From Tildeniella torsiva UHER 1998/13D (GTDB lineage Bacteria > Cyanobacteriota > Cyanobacteriia > Phormidesmidales > Phormidesmidaceae), in assembly GCA_019358835.1 (NCBI GenBank), contig JAHHIH010000009.1, positions 150,187 to 214,186 on the forward strand: 64,000 nucleotides of DNA, written 5' to 3'. The number at the start of each line of letters is the position of its first letter. The first letter of the stretch is position 1. Below the pieces are notes generated by a model. That model had not been told where the DNA came from. It was given only the letters and a program-made list of their open reading frames with translations, and made no database searches. The position numbers were made by a program, and so were the translations under genes. Positions 54,621 through 63,121 of this stretch are shown one piece after another.

Positions 54621-56348
54621 CTATGGTCTGCTCCAGTCGGCGATGTTCCAGGTGCTGAGATCCCAGGGGGTGAGGTTAATGCCGGTGAGGCGGTTGCTGA
54701 CGCCGGAGACATCGGCGCGGTGGACGATGGGCATGACGGCGGCATCTTCGATTAGCAAGTCGTTCATTTGAATGAAGAGATCCTGGCGCTCTTCGGGGTC
54801 GAGGGTGGCGGCGGCCTGCTGCCAGAGGGCGTCGTACTCGGGGTTGCAGTAGCGGGCGTAGTTGCTGCCAGACCAGCTGTTGGCTTTTTGGGCAATTTCG
54901 TCGCAGGTGTAGGTCTGCATGTAGGAGCCAGGATCGGGGTTGGTGTTGCCGGTGGCAAACATTTGCAGGTCGGCGGAGAAGCGATCGAGGGTTTCGCGGC
55001 TGGCGGGGTCACCCGAAAAGTAGACGCTGGCGTCGATGCTTTTCAGCTCTACGCCGATGCCGATCTGCCCTAGGGATTGTTTGACAATCTCCTGGGTTTT
55101 TTGGCGCACGGGGTTCACCGAAGTTTGAAAGACCACCTGCATTTCTTGGCCCTCTTTGTCGCGGGTGCCGTTGTTGTTGCTGTCAACCCAGCCCGCGGCG
55201 TCGAGCAGGGCAGCGGCGGCTTCGGGGTCGTAGTCGTAGCTGGTGTTGGCCGAGGCAAAGGGGTCGGGAGCGACGAGAAAATTGGTGGTGGCCTGGCCCG
55301 TGGGGCCGTAGATCTGGGCGGCAATGGTGTCGCGATCGATTGCTAGATTGACGGCCTGGCGCACCAGGCGATCGCTAAAGAACGGGTGCGGAAACTCGGT
55401 GCTAGAGGTCTCGCCGGCGGCGGTGGCCTGGTTGGGGTCGGTAAAGTTGATGATGACCCGCTCGACCAGGGAGCCAAAGTTGGCCACCACCTCGCCCTGG
55501 CCCGCCGCCTCAAGCTGTTCGAGAATGGCGGCCTCGACCTGGAGGTTGTTAGCGTAGTCCACATCGCCGGTTTGCAGCACCGCCCGCGCCGCCGAGGTGG
55601 CGTCGCCACCACCCTTTAGCTCCACCCGGCTAAAGGCGATCTGGTCGGCGTCGCGGTAGTTGGGGTTGGCCTCAAAGACAATCACGTCGCCAGGGGTAAA
55701 GTTGGTGACCCGGTAGGGGCCGGTGCCCACGGGCATGGTGTTAGCAGGGGCCTCACGACCGTTGGGGCCGTTGTAGGCTTCAAACACGTGCTTGGGCAGC
55801 ACCATGCCCTCGGTGCCGGTAAACACTAAATACCAGGCGGGGTTAGGCTCCTTGAAGGTAATCCGGACGGTAGTTTCATCCACGGCCTCTACCCGTTCCA
55901 CCAGCTCGTAGGTGCCCGCATTGACCGTGGCTACCTCGGGGTTGACGATGAACTCGTAGGTAAACGCTACATCCTCGGCGGTGAAGGGGGTGCCGTCTGA
56001 CCAGGTAAGGCCTTCCTTTAGCTTCCAGGTGACGGAGGTGCCGTCGGCAGCCACACCGCCGTTGTCGAGGGTGGGTTCTTCAGCGGCTAAAAACAGCACC
56101 ATGTTGCCCTCGGCATCAAAGCTGGCTAGGGGTTCGAGGGTAATACGGCTGGCTTCAGAGTCTTTAAACCCGCTAGAAAAGTGGGGGTTGAGAATGGTGG
56201 GTGCCTGCCAGTAGAGCAACCGCAGAGTGTCGTCAGCGGCGGTGGTGGCGGTATCGCTACCGGTTTCAGTTTGGGCATTCTCCGGTGCCCGACACCCGCC
56301 AAACAACAGCAAACACAGACCAGCGGCAGCGACGGCACGAACGTTCAT
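54621..56348 (-). CDS. Peptide/nickel-type ABC transporter substrate-binding lipoprotein (SBP family 5)
   Basis: From the ATG at 56348 it is 575 residues. The lipobox is LLFGGC with Cys near residue 19. SBP family 5 blocks follow: PTILNPHFSSGFKDSEASR, VTWKLKEGLTWSDGTPFTAEDVAFTYE, GTGPYRVTNFTPGDVIVFEANPNY, RQAVNLAIDRDTIA and the C-terminal RADVSGVSNRLTGINL. These proteins capture oligopeptides or metal chelates in the periplasm for a DppBC-type permease. No permease or ATPase gene is nearby, so the partner is encoded elsewhere. Substrate not predictable. Confidence 0.92.
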   Translation of the reverse strand: MNVRAVAAAGLCLLLFGGCRAPENAQTETGSDTATTAADDTLRLLYWQAPTILNPHFSSGFKDSEASRITLEPLASFDAEGNMVLFLAAEEPTLDNGGVAADGTSVTWKLKEGLTWSDGTPFTAEDVAFTYEFIVNPEVATVNAGTYELVERVEAVDETTVRITFKEPNPAWYLVFTGTEGMVLPKHVFEAYNGPNGREAPANTMPVGTGPYRVTNFTPGDVIVFEANPNYRDADQIAFSRVELKGGGDATSAARAVLQTGDVDYANNLQVEAAILEQLEAAGQGEVVANFGSLVERVIINFTDPNQATAAGETSSTEFPHPFFSDRLVRQAVNLAIDRDTIAAQIYGPTGQATTNFLVAPDPFASANTSYDYDPEAAAALLDAAGWVDSNNNGTRDKEGQEMQVVFQTSVNPVRQKTQEIVKQSLGQIGIGVELKSIDASVYFSGDPASRETLDRFSADLQMFATGNTNPDPGSYMQTYTCDEIAQKANSWSGSNYARYCNPEYDALWQQAAATLDPEERQDLFIQMNDLLIEDAAVMPIVHRADVSGVSNRLTGINLTPWDLSTWNIADWSRP

Positions 56349-56454
56349 GGGCAACTCAGTAAAATCCTGACGATTGGCGATTGGGAATCGGCGCAAAGCA
56401 CAGCTCGCCGCCAGGGTTTACCACGATGGCCTTGGCCCCAGCGATCCCCAGGCA

Positions 56455-56994
56455 TTAGCGTAGCGGGTCAGCGGATTGAGATGGTAATTCAGGATACAAA
56501 TCTGTCCCCAAAACCAGCACCCGATCTACCCCTTCTTGCAGCGAGGGCGGCGCTCCCTGAAGCTGGCGATGCATAGCGGCAATGATGTCGGTGGGTACTT
56601 GGCGCGATCGCCCCCGGTTTCGCTCGATCGCCAGGCTCAAAGGCACATCAAACCAGACCAGGGTGATGGGGGCAAAGCCAGCTTGGCGGGCGGCGGCGAT
56701 CGCCTCTCTCCTATGCCGTCGCCGCGCATTGGTAGCGTCGTAGATCGCACCCTCTAGCGAGCCTTGGTGAATGGCTGCGATCGCCTGCTGCCACTGGGTC
56801 ATCACCTGCTGCCAAATCCGCAGCCAGTCGCCTTGAATCGCTTCGTCGCCGTAGAGTTGGGCGCGAAGGGCGTCAGTAGAGACAATGCGGTAACTGGGAT
56901 TCGCCAAAACAAAATCCCTGGCCCAGGTTGATTTACCGCTGCCGGGAATACCCACCAGCATCAACAGAGGCACAGGGATTTGATCTCGCGTCAC
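56455..56994 (-). CDS. P-loop kinase (polynucleotide kinase/zeta-like)
   Basis: A 179-residue AAA/P-loop kinase. Walker A is VGIPGSGKSTWARDF (residues about 14-28), with STDALRAQLYGDE as the substrate block, YDATNARRRHR as the family signature, and a lid arginine region (ERNRGRSRQVP). It resembles the PNKP-kinase-like domain proteins that phosphorylate RNA 5' ends or small substrates; no antitoxin-like gene is adjacent, so a zeta toxin role is unlikely. It is 13 bp after glgC on the same strand and is likely co-transcribed. Confidence 0.85.
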   Translation of the reverse strand: MTRDQIPVPLLMLVGIPGSGKSTWARDFVLANPSYRIVSTDALRAQLYGDEAIQGDWLRIWQQVMTQWQQAIAAIHQGSLEGAIYDATNARRRHRREAIAAARQAGFAPITLVWFDVPLSLAIERNRGRSRQVPTDIIAAMHRQLQGAPPSLQEGVDRVLVLGTDLYPELPSQSADPLR

Positions 56995-57007
56995 CGGAAG
57001 CCCGGCC

Positions 57008-58297
57008 CTAGATGATCATGCCGTCGGGAATCACTGCATTCTTCAGCACAACAACAATGCCGCTGCGAATGTAGAAGCCCAGGTCTTCGCGCTCGGCCTC
57101 CTGCACATTGTCTTTGTTGACGATCTGCACGTTGCGGCCAATGCGGGCATTCTTGTCGATAATGGCGCGGCGAATCACCGAGCCTTCGCCAATACCGATA
57201 GGAATTTTGCCTCGGGTGAGGTGCTGACTGCTCTCCGACAGCGGCTCGTAGTAGTCGGCCCCCATCAGCAGCGAGTCTTCGATCACGCAGTCGGCGTTGA
57301 TGCGCTGGCGCAGCCCCACCACCGAGTGGTGAATGCGGCAGTTTTTGAGAATGCAACCCTCGGTAATGCTCGACTGGGTAATTTGGCAGTCTTGCAGCTT
57401 GTTGGGCGGCAGGTAGCGAGCACGGGTGTAAATGGGCGCGTCTTCGTGATAGAAGCTGAAGTCGGGATAGGGCTGCTGAGTCAGCGCCAGATTCGCCTCG
57501 TAAAACGATTCGATGGTACCGATGTCTTCCCAATAGCCGTCGAATAGATAGGCCTGCACGTTGTAATCGCGCGACGAGGCCGGGATGATTTCTTTGCCGA
57601 AATCGGTTTGGTCGAGGTTCTTGCGCAGCAGATCGATCAGCACCTGCTTTTTGAACACGTAGATGCCCATCGACGCAATAAAGGGCTTCTCGACCGCCTG
57701 CTCAGGGCTCAGACCCAAGGAGGTGGTGTCCACCTTCATTAGCTCTAGGGCGTCGCCCTTGGGCTTTTCGCTAAAGTCAACCACGCGCCCGGTGCCATCG
57801 ACCTTCATCAGGCCAAAGTCGGAGGCTTGCTTGTAGCCAATCGGCACCACCGACAGGGTGATGTCGGCATTGGTGGCCCGGTGGCGCTGCACAAACAGGC
57901 TGTAGTCCATGCGGTAGAGGTGATCCCCGGAGAGGATGATGAAGTCCTCCACGTTCCAGGAGTCGAACAGCCACAGGTATTTCCGCACGGCGTCGGCGGT
58001 GCCCTGAAACCAGCTGGGGCTTTCAGGGGTTTGCTGGGCCGCCAGCACCTCCACAAAGCCCTCGGTGAACTGCGAAAACTGGTAGGCGCGACCGATGTGC
58101 CGGTTCAACGAGGCGGAGTTGAACTGGGTCAGCACATAGATTTTGTGGATTTCAGAGTTAATGCAGTTACTTACGGGAATATCAATTAAGCGATATTTAC
58201 CGGCCAAAGAAACCGCTGGCTTAGCCCGAAATTTAGTTAATGGATAAAGGCGAGTGCCGGCACCGCCCCCTAGAATGATGGCCAGAACTGATTTCAC
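57008..58297 (-). CDS. glgC: Glucose-1-phosphate adenylyltransferase
   Basis: A 429-residue ADP-glucose pyrophosphorylase, the regulated first step of glycogen synthesis. The N-terminal loop is [17 protein letters not shown] with [19 protein letters not shown]; the catalytic Asp is in [10 protein letters not shown], and [13 protein letters not shown] holds the sugar-phosphate-binding Lys. The C-terminal left-handed beta helix ([20 protein letters not shown]) carries the allosteric site for 3-phosphoglycerate. Length is typical for cyanobacteria. Confidence 0.97.
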   Translation of the reverse strand: MKSVLAIILGGGAGTRLYPLTKFRAKPAVSLAGKYRLIDIPVSNCINSEIHKIYVLTQFNSASLNRHIGRAYQFSQFTEGFVEVLAAQQTPESPSWFQGTADAVRKYLWLFDSWNVEDFIILSGDHLYRMDYSLFVQRHRATNADITLSVVPIGYKQASDFGLMKVDGTGRVVDFSEKPKGDALELMKVDTTSLGLSPEQAVEKPFIASMGIYVFKKQVLIDLLRKNLDQTDFGKEIIPASSRDYNVQAYLFDGYWEDIGTIESFYEANLALTQQPYPDFSFYHEDAPIYTRARYLPPNKLQDCQITQSSITEGCILKNCRIHHSVVGLRQRINADCVIEDSLLMGADYYEPLSESSQHLTRGKIPIGIGEGSVIRRAIIDKNARIGRNVQIVNKDNVQEAEREDLGFYIRSGIVVVLKNAVIPDGMII

Positions 58298-58496
58298 AAG
58301 ATTCCCTCAATAAGCCCCACAAACTGGCTCGTTTTACACCGTCTGTTTCACTTTTCCAGTGTGAGCCTGAGGGTACCGCTTGACAAGGGGTATCCGAAAA
58401 GATTGTGATGGAATGTGACCTGGGACACGATAGCGGTTTTTGATGATCCCCATGGGGTGAGCTTAATTCTGAGCTATGGGATATCGGGGGCGGGGG

Positions 58497-58580
58497 TGGC
58501 AGGTTGGCGGGTTGACACGTTAGCAGGTTGGCAGGTTCGGACGTTCTAACTTTCCAACCCTCCAACCCTCCAACCCTCTA
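58497..58580. repeat. GGTTGG/CCAACC-rich imperfect inverted repeat
   Basis: Left part repeats GCAGGTTGGC-like units (three times) and the right part repeats TCCAACCC (three times), so the block can fold. It is related in style to the 26 bp inverted repeat at 40987-41052. It lies between glgC and the PBP/DUF4912 gene. Confidence 0.5.
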
Positions 58581-58600
58581 CCTCCGTCAGGATCCAAACC

Positions 58601-60700
58601 CTACAGCCTAATCACCGACAGCGTGACGGCACTCGTGTTGTTTTCAGGAAAGGTATCGATAAAAAAGGCGCAGAGCTGAGCCGGTTCATCGACCTCTAGG
58701 GAAAGGGTGTCGGCGTAGCCGTTGAGGGTAGACCAGGTGCCATTGACCCAGACGCCGGTTTTTAGATTTGAGACTTGGCCGCCGTAGATCCACAGCAGCA
58801 CCCAGGGCTCGCCAGAGTCGGTGGCATTGCCGTAGTTAAAGGTGCCTTCTCGAAGGCGAAGGATGTAGGAGCCGGGATCAAGGCTGTAGGTGGCCGCTAC
58901 CTGGTCTTGCAGGTATTGCATTTGGCTACCGTCGAGCAGGACGGCGTTGTGGCGGCTGTGTACCGTCACGGTTTCGATCGCACAGGTTCTAGAAACAGGA
59001 AGGGTAACGTGACGGCGGGGCACCCCTAGCTCAACCCCAGGGGAAACATCCATCGGCGAAACCACCCCAGCCTCGTCGGGCTCAGGTTCCTCGATGACGG
59101 TGGGGGTGGCATCTATGGTGGCGTCTCGACTGAGGAAGCCGACCCCGATCGCCGCTGCTCCCAAGGCCGCACCCCCCGCCGCCGCCGCACCAGAAATGCC
59201 CCCACTGGCCTCTTCCCCAGGGTGGCAAGCGGGCACTCGCACCGGGTCAGACTTGGCTAGGGGCAGCCAGTGGTTTTCGCCCGTCACATAGCCTAGCTCC
59301 ACCTGGTAGTCGCGATCGCCCAGCGGAATCGGCAGGTGCAGGTCTGGCTGACCGTCGCTGACCAGGTACTGCTCAATGCGGGTGGGGGAATGGCGATCGG
59401 TGTCGCAATCGGTGACGTCATACAGTCGCAGCATTAGGTCGCGTCCACCGCGATCGCGGGCTTCTGCCTGGGCGCGGTGGGGTACTTCCCAATAGGCATA
59501 GGCGCGGCGGCAGTTGCGCGGGGCGAGAATGATGCGGCTAGGGGCATTGGCCTCAGCCCCTAGCGGTGCTGCCCTAGGTGCCGCAGCGGTCATACCTTTA
59601 CCCTTGAGCAACCACCACAGCAGCCCGCCCAAAACGGGAATGCCCAGCAGCCACCAGGGAAACCGCCCTGCCGGAGCCGTCTCGGGGGTGCCAGCGGGGG
59701 GTACCAAGGCAGGGTCTTGGTCGGCGGTAGCGGTGGGAGTTGACGTGACGGTGGGGGCTGGAGTAGCCGTCGCTACGGGGACTGGTGCCGCTGTCGGGGC
59801 TGGGGTTTTAGTGGCGGCGGCATTCTCGCTGGCCTGAGTGGGCAGGTTCATTAAAAAGCCCAGCAGAGCGAGAGCTGCCGGGGTCGGCTCCTCGGCGTTG
59901 TAGACGTAGGCCCGGTGTTGAGAATAGGGGTAGCGCGGGTCATCGGGCAGGGTCTCGTGCATAGCTAAAATGCGCACATCGCTGCGGCCCTGCACCTGGG
60001 AGGCCACTGCATAGCCAATGCCGTCAGCCCCCAGGGCCGCCACCACGGCCTCGGTGTCATCGTCATTGACGGGGTCGGCGGTGGTACCGGTACCAAAGGA
60101 AGCCCCTTCAAAGGCGGCGTACCGACTCAGGGCGATGCGGGTGTCGCTGAAGTCGGGGCGATCGACTACACGAATTCGAGCCGAGGCACCCCCGACCGCT
60201 GACCAGTTCCTAATTTCGCCGCGAAACATGCGGGCAAACTGATCGAAGCTAAGGCTGCCGTCAAAGGGGTTTTGGGGGCCGACAATAACGGCAATTTTTT
60301 CGCGCTCAATGGGTACTTCTACCAGTCCCTGACTGCGTTCGGCGGCGGTCAATGGCCGCCCGGCAGCCACAATATCTAGCTCGCCATCGAGCAGCGCCCG
60401 CAGCGCCTGATCGGTGCGGCTGACCCCCAGCTCCACCGAGGCATTGGGGAAGCGTTCGAGGAAGCGATCGCGCAGCTCCTCATTGGCCTGCACCATACTG
60501 CTAGAGCCATCGAGGCGCAGCACCGCATCTGCCGGTAGCTCAGTGGGGATGGAGACCGGGTCGGGCAGGGTGCCTGGGGCTTGGGCTAAAAGGCGATCGG
60601 CGGCGATTGGGTAGACCGCTGTCGTGGCCAGCAGCAGCGCCCCGACCCGACCCAGAAAACGCGCCCAAGAAAGCGCCAAAAAAGGCGATTGAGTTGCCAT
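58601..60700 (-). CDS. PstS-like binding domain fused to DUF4912 and a C-terminal beta domain
   Basis: A 699-residue exported or membrane protein with an unusual order of domains. Residues 1-40 are a signal peptide. Residues 50-285 are a PstS-like periplasmic binding fold (LRLDGSSSMVQANEELRDRF, ELDIVAAGRPLTAAER, FARMFRGEIRNWSAVGG). A Pro/Thr/Ala linker leads to a membrane segment at about 347-365 (WWLLGIPVLGGLLWWLL), then DUF4912 (385-490, NCRRAYAYWEVPHRAQAEA). After a hydrophobic Gly/Ala stretch, residues 570-699 form a domain shared with the next upstream gene (VLLWIYGGQVSNLKTGVWVN, then AQLCAFFIDTF). Binding ligand unknown. It is 22 bp downstream of that gene, so the two are likely co-transcribed. 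Confidence 0.85.
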   Translation of the reverse strand: MATQSPFLALSWARFLGRVGALLLATTAVYPIAADRLLAQAPGTLPDPVSIPTELPADAVLRLDGSSSMVQANEELRDRFLERFPNASVELGVSRTDQALRALLDGELDIVAAGRPLTAAERSQGLVEVPIEREKIAVIVGPQNPFDGSLSFDQFARMFRGEIRNWSAVGGASARIRVVDRPDFSDTRIALSRYAAFEGASFGTGTTADPVNDDDTEAVVAALGADGIGYAVASQVQGRSDVRILAMHETLPDDPRYPYSQHRAYVYNAEEPTPAALALLGFLMNLPTQASENAAATKTPAPTAAPVPVATATPAPTVTSTPTATADQDPALVPPAGTPETAPAGRFPWWLLGIPVLGGLLWWLLKGKGMTAAAPRAAPLGAEANAPSRIILAPRNCRRAYAYWEVPHRAQAEARDRGGRDLMLRLYDVTDCDTDRHSPTRIEQYLVSDGQPDLHLPIPLGDRDYQVELGYVTGENHWLPLAKSDPVRVPACHPGEEASGGISGAAAAGGAALGAAAIGVGFLSRDATIDATPTVIEEPEPDEAGVVSPMDVSPGVELGVPRRHVTLPVSRTCAIETVTVHSRHNAVLLDGSQMQYLQDQVAATYSLDPGSYILRLREGTFNYGNATDSGEPWVLLWIYGGQVSNLKTGVWVNGTWSTLNGYADTLSLEVDEPAQLCAFFIDTFPENNTSAVTLSVIRL

Positions 60701-60722
60701 GGTGATATCCCTAACCGCTCCG

Positions 60723-61112
60723 CTAAATTCGCACGATCGAGAGGGTCAGTTCTTCGTTGTTGTCTTCTAAGTAAGTGTCAAAGAAAAAGGCGCAGAGGGT
60801 GGCAGACTCCACCACTTCCATCACTAGGGCATCGTCGTAACCGTTGAGCGAAACCCAGGTGGCATTCACCGCCACGTTGGTCTTTTGGTTGATCACTCGG
60901 CCACCGTAGATCCACAGCAGCACCACTGGCTCATTGCGCAGGGCATCGGCCCCGTAGCCAAAGGAGCCCGCCCGAATTTTGACAATATTGGTACCCGGCT
61001 CTAGCCGCACCGAGACCCCGGTGCGCTGCAACGCTTCCATCTGCTCAGGGCCAAACTGAAAGCAGTTGTGCTTGCTGTGAACCGTCAGGTCTGTGACTGT
61101 GCACCCGTCCAT
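60723..61112 (-). CDS. Stand-alone copy of the C-terminal domain of the PBP/DUF4912 protein
   Basis: From the ATG at 61112 (GGAG about 9 bp upstream) the protein is 129 residues; a start at 61217 is open but lacks a ribosome binding site. Nearly the whole protein aligns with the last ~130 residues of its neighbour: TDLTVHSKHNCFQF against ETVTVHSRHNAVLL, VVLLWIYGGRVINQKTNVAVN against VLLWIYGGQVSNLKTGVWVN, ATLCAFFFDTYLEDNNEELTLS against AQLCAFFIDTFPENNTSAVTLS. No signal peptide is seen, unlike the neighbour. A beta-rich fold is likely; function unknown. Confidence 0.8.
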   Translation of the reverse strand: MDGCTVTDLTVHSKHNCFQFGPEQMEALQRTGVSVRLEPGTNIVKIRAGSFGYGADALRNEPVVLLWIYGGRVINQKTNVAVNATWVSLNGYDDALVMEVVESATLCAFFFDTYLEDNNEELTLSIVRI

Positions 61113-61231
61113 ACCAGGGTCTCCATCCAAAAACGAGCTTGCTACTAGAGACTGTAGGCGATCGCCCCAAGCCCCAACAAAGATCCCACAAATTTTAAGG
61201 AATGTCTGGCCTCGCACTCTAAATTACACCC

Positions 61232-61284
61232 TTGTCAGCACAGTACGGATGCATTAGTATTGGTTCATGCGTACTTATGGGTAC
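61232..61284 (+). promoter_or_regulatory. Promoter with operator-like dyad for the ParM/ParR-like pair
   Basis: TTGTCA (61232-61237) and TAGTAT (61255-61260) with a 17 bp spacer make a good sigma-70 promoter. An imperfect dyad overlaps it: GTACGGATGCAT (61243-61254) and ATGCGTAC (61267-61274), with a further GTAC at 61281. The placement suggests autorepression, or a centromere-like site, bound by the small downstream protein. Confidence 0.55.
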
Positions 61285-61355
61285 AACCGTTCCCACCCTG
61301 CTGCAACGGCAGCCCAACGCACCGCTGACCTGATATTCCCCCACGAGAGTTTCCT

Positions 61356-62414
61356 ATGACCACGACTACCGCTCCCCGCAGCCGTTCCGCCGCTGGTGCG
61401 ACTCGGTCTTCGGCCAAGGCTCGCGGCACCCAGGCGGCCAGCGCCACCGCCCCGGTGCTTGCCCTCGATGCCGGCAACTACGACCTCAAATTCTTTACCG
61501 GCAGCGGCCACCCCAAGGCCATTCGCTCGGTGCGCTATCAGCTGCCCCAGGGGCGCGATGCCGTCAGTTTCTCAGAGGCCTCCCCGCTGATTGAGCTGCC
61601 CGATGGCCGCCGCTATCACTTTGGGGCCCAGGCCTACAAGTACCGCCGCCAGCAGCAAACCGTGATCGAAAACAAGGTGGAGCTGGCCAAGCTGCACCTC
61701 TACGCCTGCCTAGAGCCACTGGCTGGCGACGTGGCCGACTACAGCCTCAACCTCCAGGTTTCCACCCCCGACCCGGCCCGCAATGGCGAAGACATTCAGG
61801 CCCAGCTGCTCGGCGTCCACGAGTTCGTGCGCAACGACGTTGAATTTCGCGTCAATGTGGAATCGGTGGAGGTGGGCCGCGAAGGCATGGGAGCCTACCA
61901 CTACGCCAAGGCCCAGGGCATCATCCCTGGCCAGGGCTACACCATTGTGGTCGATATCGGCGGCGGCACCTGGCTCACCCGCCTGGTGGATGCCGACGGC
62001 GAAGTGATTGACGAAAACATCATGGATCGCGGCGGCACCTACGAACTGGCCACTGCCATCAGCTTTGACCACCGCCTCACCGACCTCTTGGGCAGCAGCG
62101 CCGACCCCTGCATCGTTATGGATGGCTTTCGCATCGACCATGTCTATGCCGATACGGGCCTGGCCTGGGCTGATTGGCTCGATGAGTATTTAGATCCGTG
62201 GTTTAAGGGCATCTTCCAGACCGTGAAAGCCCAGTACACGCCCTATATGCCAAGAGTGACGCGCTTTTTGGTAACCGGCGGCGGCTCTCACCTGATCGCC
62301 GATCGCCTGCAAGGGCACGATCTGTTCGCCGTCATGGGCGACCCTCAGTTTGCTAACGTTCGCGGCTTGTTTTTGATGACCGGGGATACCCAACTATGCA
62401 TGACCACCAAATAG
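61356..62414 (+). CDS. ParM/StbA-family actin-like ATPase
   Basis: A 352-residue protein of the ParM/StbA/Alp group of actin-like ATPases, which form filaments that push plasmids apart. Motifs are phosphate-1 LALDAGNYDLKFF (near residue 35), phosphate-2 IVVDIGGGTWLTRL (near 200) and the adenosine motif FLVTGGGSHLIADRL (near 305). The N-terminal 30 residues are basic and low-complexity. It overlaps the next gene by 19 bp. On a chromosome-like background it may be a relic of an integrated plasmid or serve another filament role. No cell-shape mre genes are near. Confidence 0.85.
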   Translation: MTTTTAPRSRSAAGATRSSAKARGTQAASATAPVLALDAGNYDLKFFTGSGHPKAIRSVRYQLPQGRDAVSFSEASPLIELPDGRRYHFGAQAYKYRRQQQTVIENKVELAKLHLYACLEPLAGDVADYSLNLQVSTPDPARNGEDIQAQLLGVHEFVRNDVEFRVNVESVEVGREGMGAYHYAKAQGIIPGQGYTIVVDIGGGTWLTRLVDADGEVIDENIMDRGGTYELATAISFDHRLTDLLGSSADPCIVMDGFRIDHVYADTGLAWADWLDEYLDPWFKGIFQTVKAQYTPYMPRVTRFLVTGGGSHLIADRLQGHDLFAVMGDPQFANVRGLFLMTGDTQLCMTTK

Positions 62415-62734
62415 CCCAGCACGTCGCCAACTCGGGTCGCCCAACCCGCCACGACAATAAGGTTCGTCTGAGTCAAGATGTGCTCGAAAAAGCCGAGCGG
62501 ATTGCCGCTGAGTGGGGGCTTAAGAACGCCCGCGCTGCTGTAGAGGCTGTGTTTCGCCGCTACTGTGACGACTACCTCTACGGTCGCCCTCCTGAAGGGG
62601 GAGATAGTTTTGCGGCAAGGGAAGAGAGCTTTCCTCTCCATGGGGAAGCAAAGTCTGCCCAGGCGAAGCGATCGATCCCTAATACTCCTAAGTGCGAGGC
62701 ACTAGACGCGTTAGATCAACTGCTAGCGCTCTGA
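62396..62734 (+). CDS. ParR/StbB-like small DNA-binding protein
   Basis: A 112-residue basic protein whose start lies within the end of the actin-like gene (19 bp overlap). The N-terminal RHDNKVRLSQDVLEKAERIAAEWGL and NARAAVEAVFRRYCDDY look like a ribbon-helix-helix-type domain, as in ParR adaptors; the C-terminal half is unstructured. ParR binds the centromere and caps ParM filaments. The call rests mainly on position and the ribbon-helix-helix-like start, not on a clear family match. Confidence 0.6.
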   Translation: MHDHQIAQHVANSGRPTRHDNKVRLSQDVLEKAERIAAEWGLKNARAAVEAVFRRYCDDYLYGRPPEGGDSFAAREESFPLHGEAKSAQAKRSIPNTPKCEALDALDQLLAL

Positions 62735-62772
62735 AAAGAGCAGAACGCTAGAACCAATTTAGTTTTATCTAT

Positions 62773-62808
62773 AAGGTGTGTCATGGAGAACATTGGCACA
62801 CCTTTTTT
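62773..62808 (+). terminator. Rho-independent terminator after the ParM/ParR-like pair
   Basis: AAGGTGTG (62773-62780) and CACACCTT (62797-62804) form an 8 bp stem, extended inward by TCA/TGG-type pairs, followed by TTTTTT. It lies 38 bp past the stop. Confidence 0.85.
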
Positions 62809-63121
62809 GTGTTTTTGTTGAAGGTGATCCAGTATTTGACGCAATCGCCTAATTAGTAGAATGGCGCGTTTTGGCTTGATAAAGAGATGAGAAAAGCCAA
62901 ATTGTTGCAGCAAGCAATAAACTCTCTGCTCTAATGGCTAAATTCACCAGCGCTCAACAAGGCACATGCCTTACTAGGCGAAGCAGATGACTACAATCAC
63001 GAAAATTTGCTCCGTGCACGAGCATCCGGTACAACGCTTTGTTCGGCGGCCCACCAGTGTCTTACGTTATTGCCTTGTTAATTTGATCGTTGCTCGGCTC
63101 ACTACCTCTTGTTTTCGGCTT
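62809..63121. other. Intergenic region with weak integron attC-like sequence
   Basis: No gene is supported. Read on the minus strand, directly after the pentapeptide gene, a segment GCCGAACAAAGCGTTGTACC (63057-63038) followed by GGATG resembles the left part of integron attC sites, but the matching right half is poor. See the finding for limits. Confidence 0.25.

Noticed and set aside
56455..56994. Zeta-type toxin of a toxin-antitoxin pair
   Set aside because: No small antitoxin-like gene is next to it; the neighbours are glgC and a binding protein, so a PNK-like kinase is the simpler call.
62716..62913. Minus-strand 65-codon frame near the ParR-like gene
   Set aside because: It overlaps the 3' end of the ParR-like gene and the terminator hairpin, with no ribosome binding site or family match; a transposase remnant was considered but not supported.
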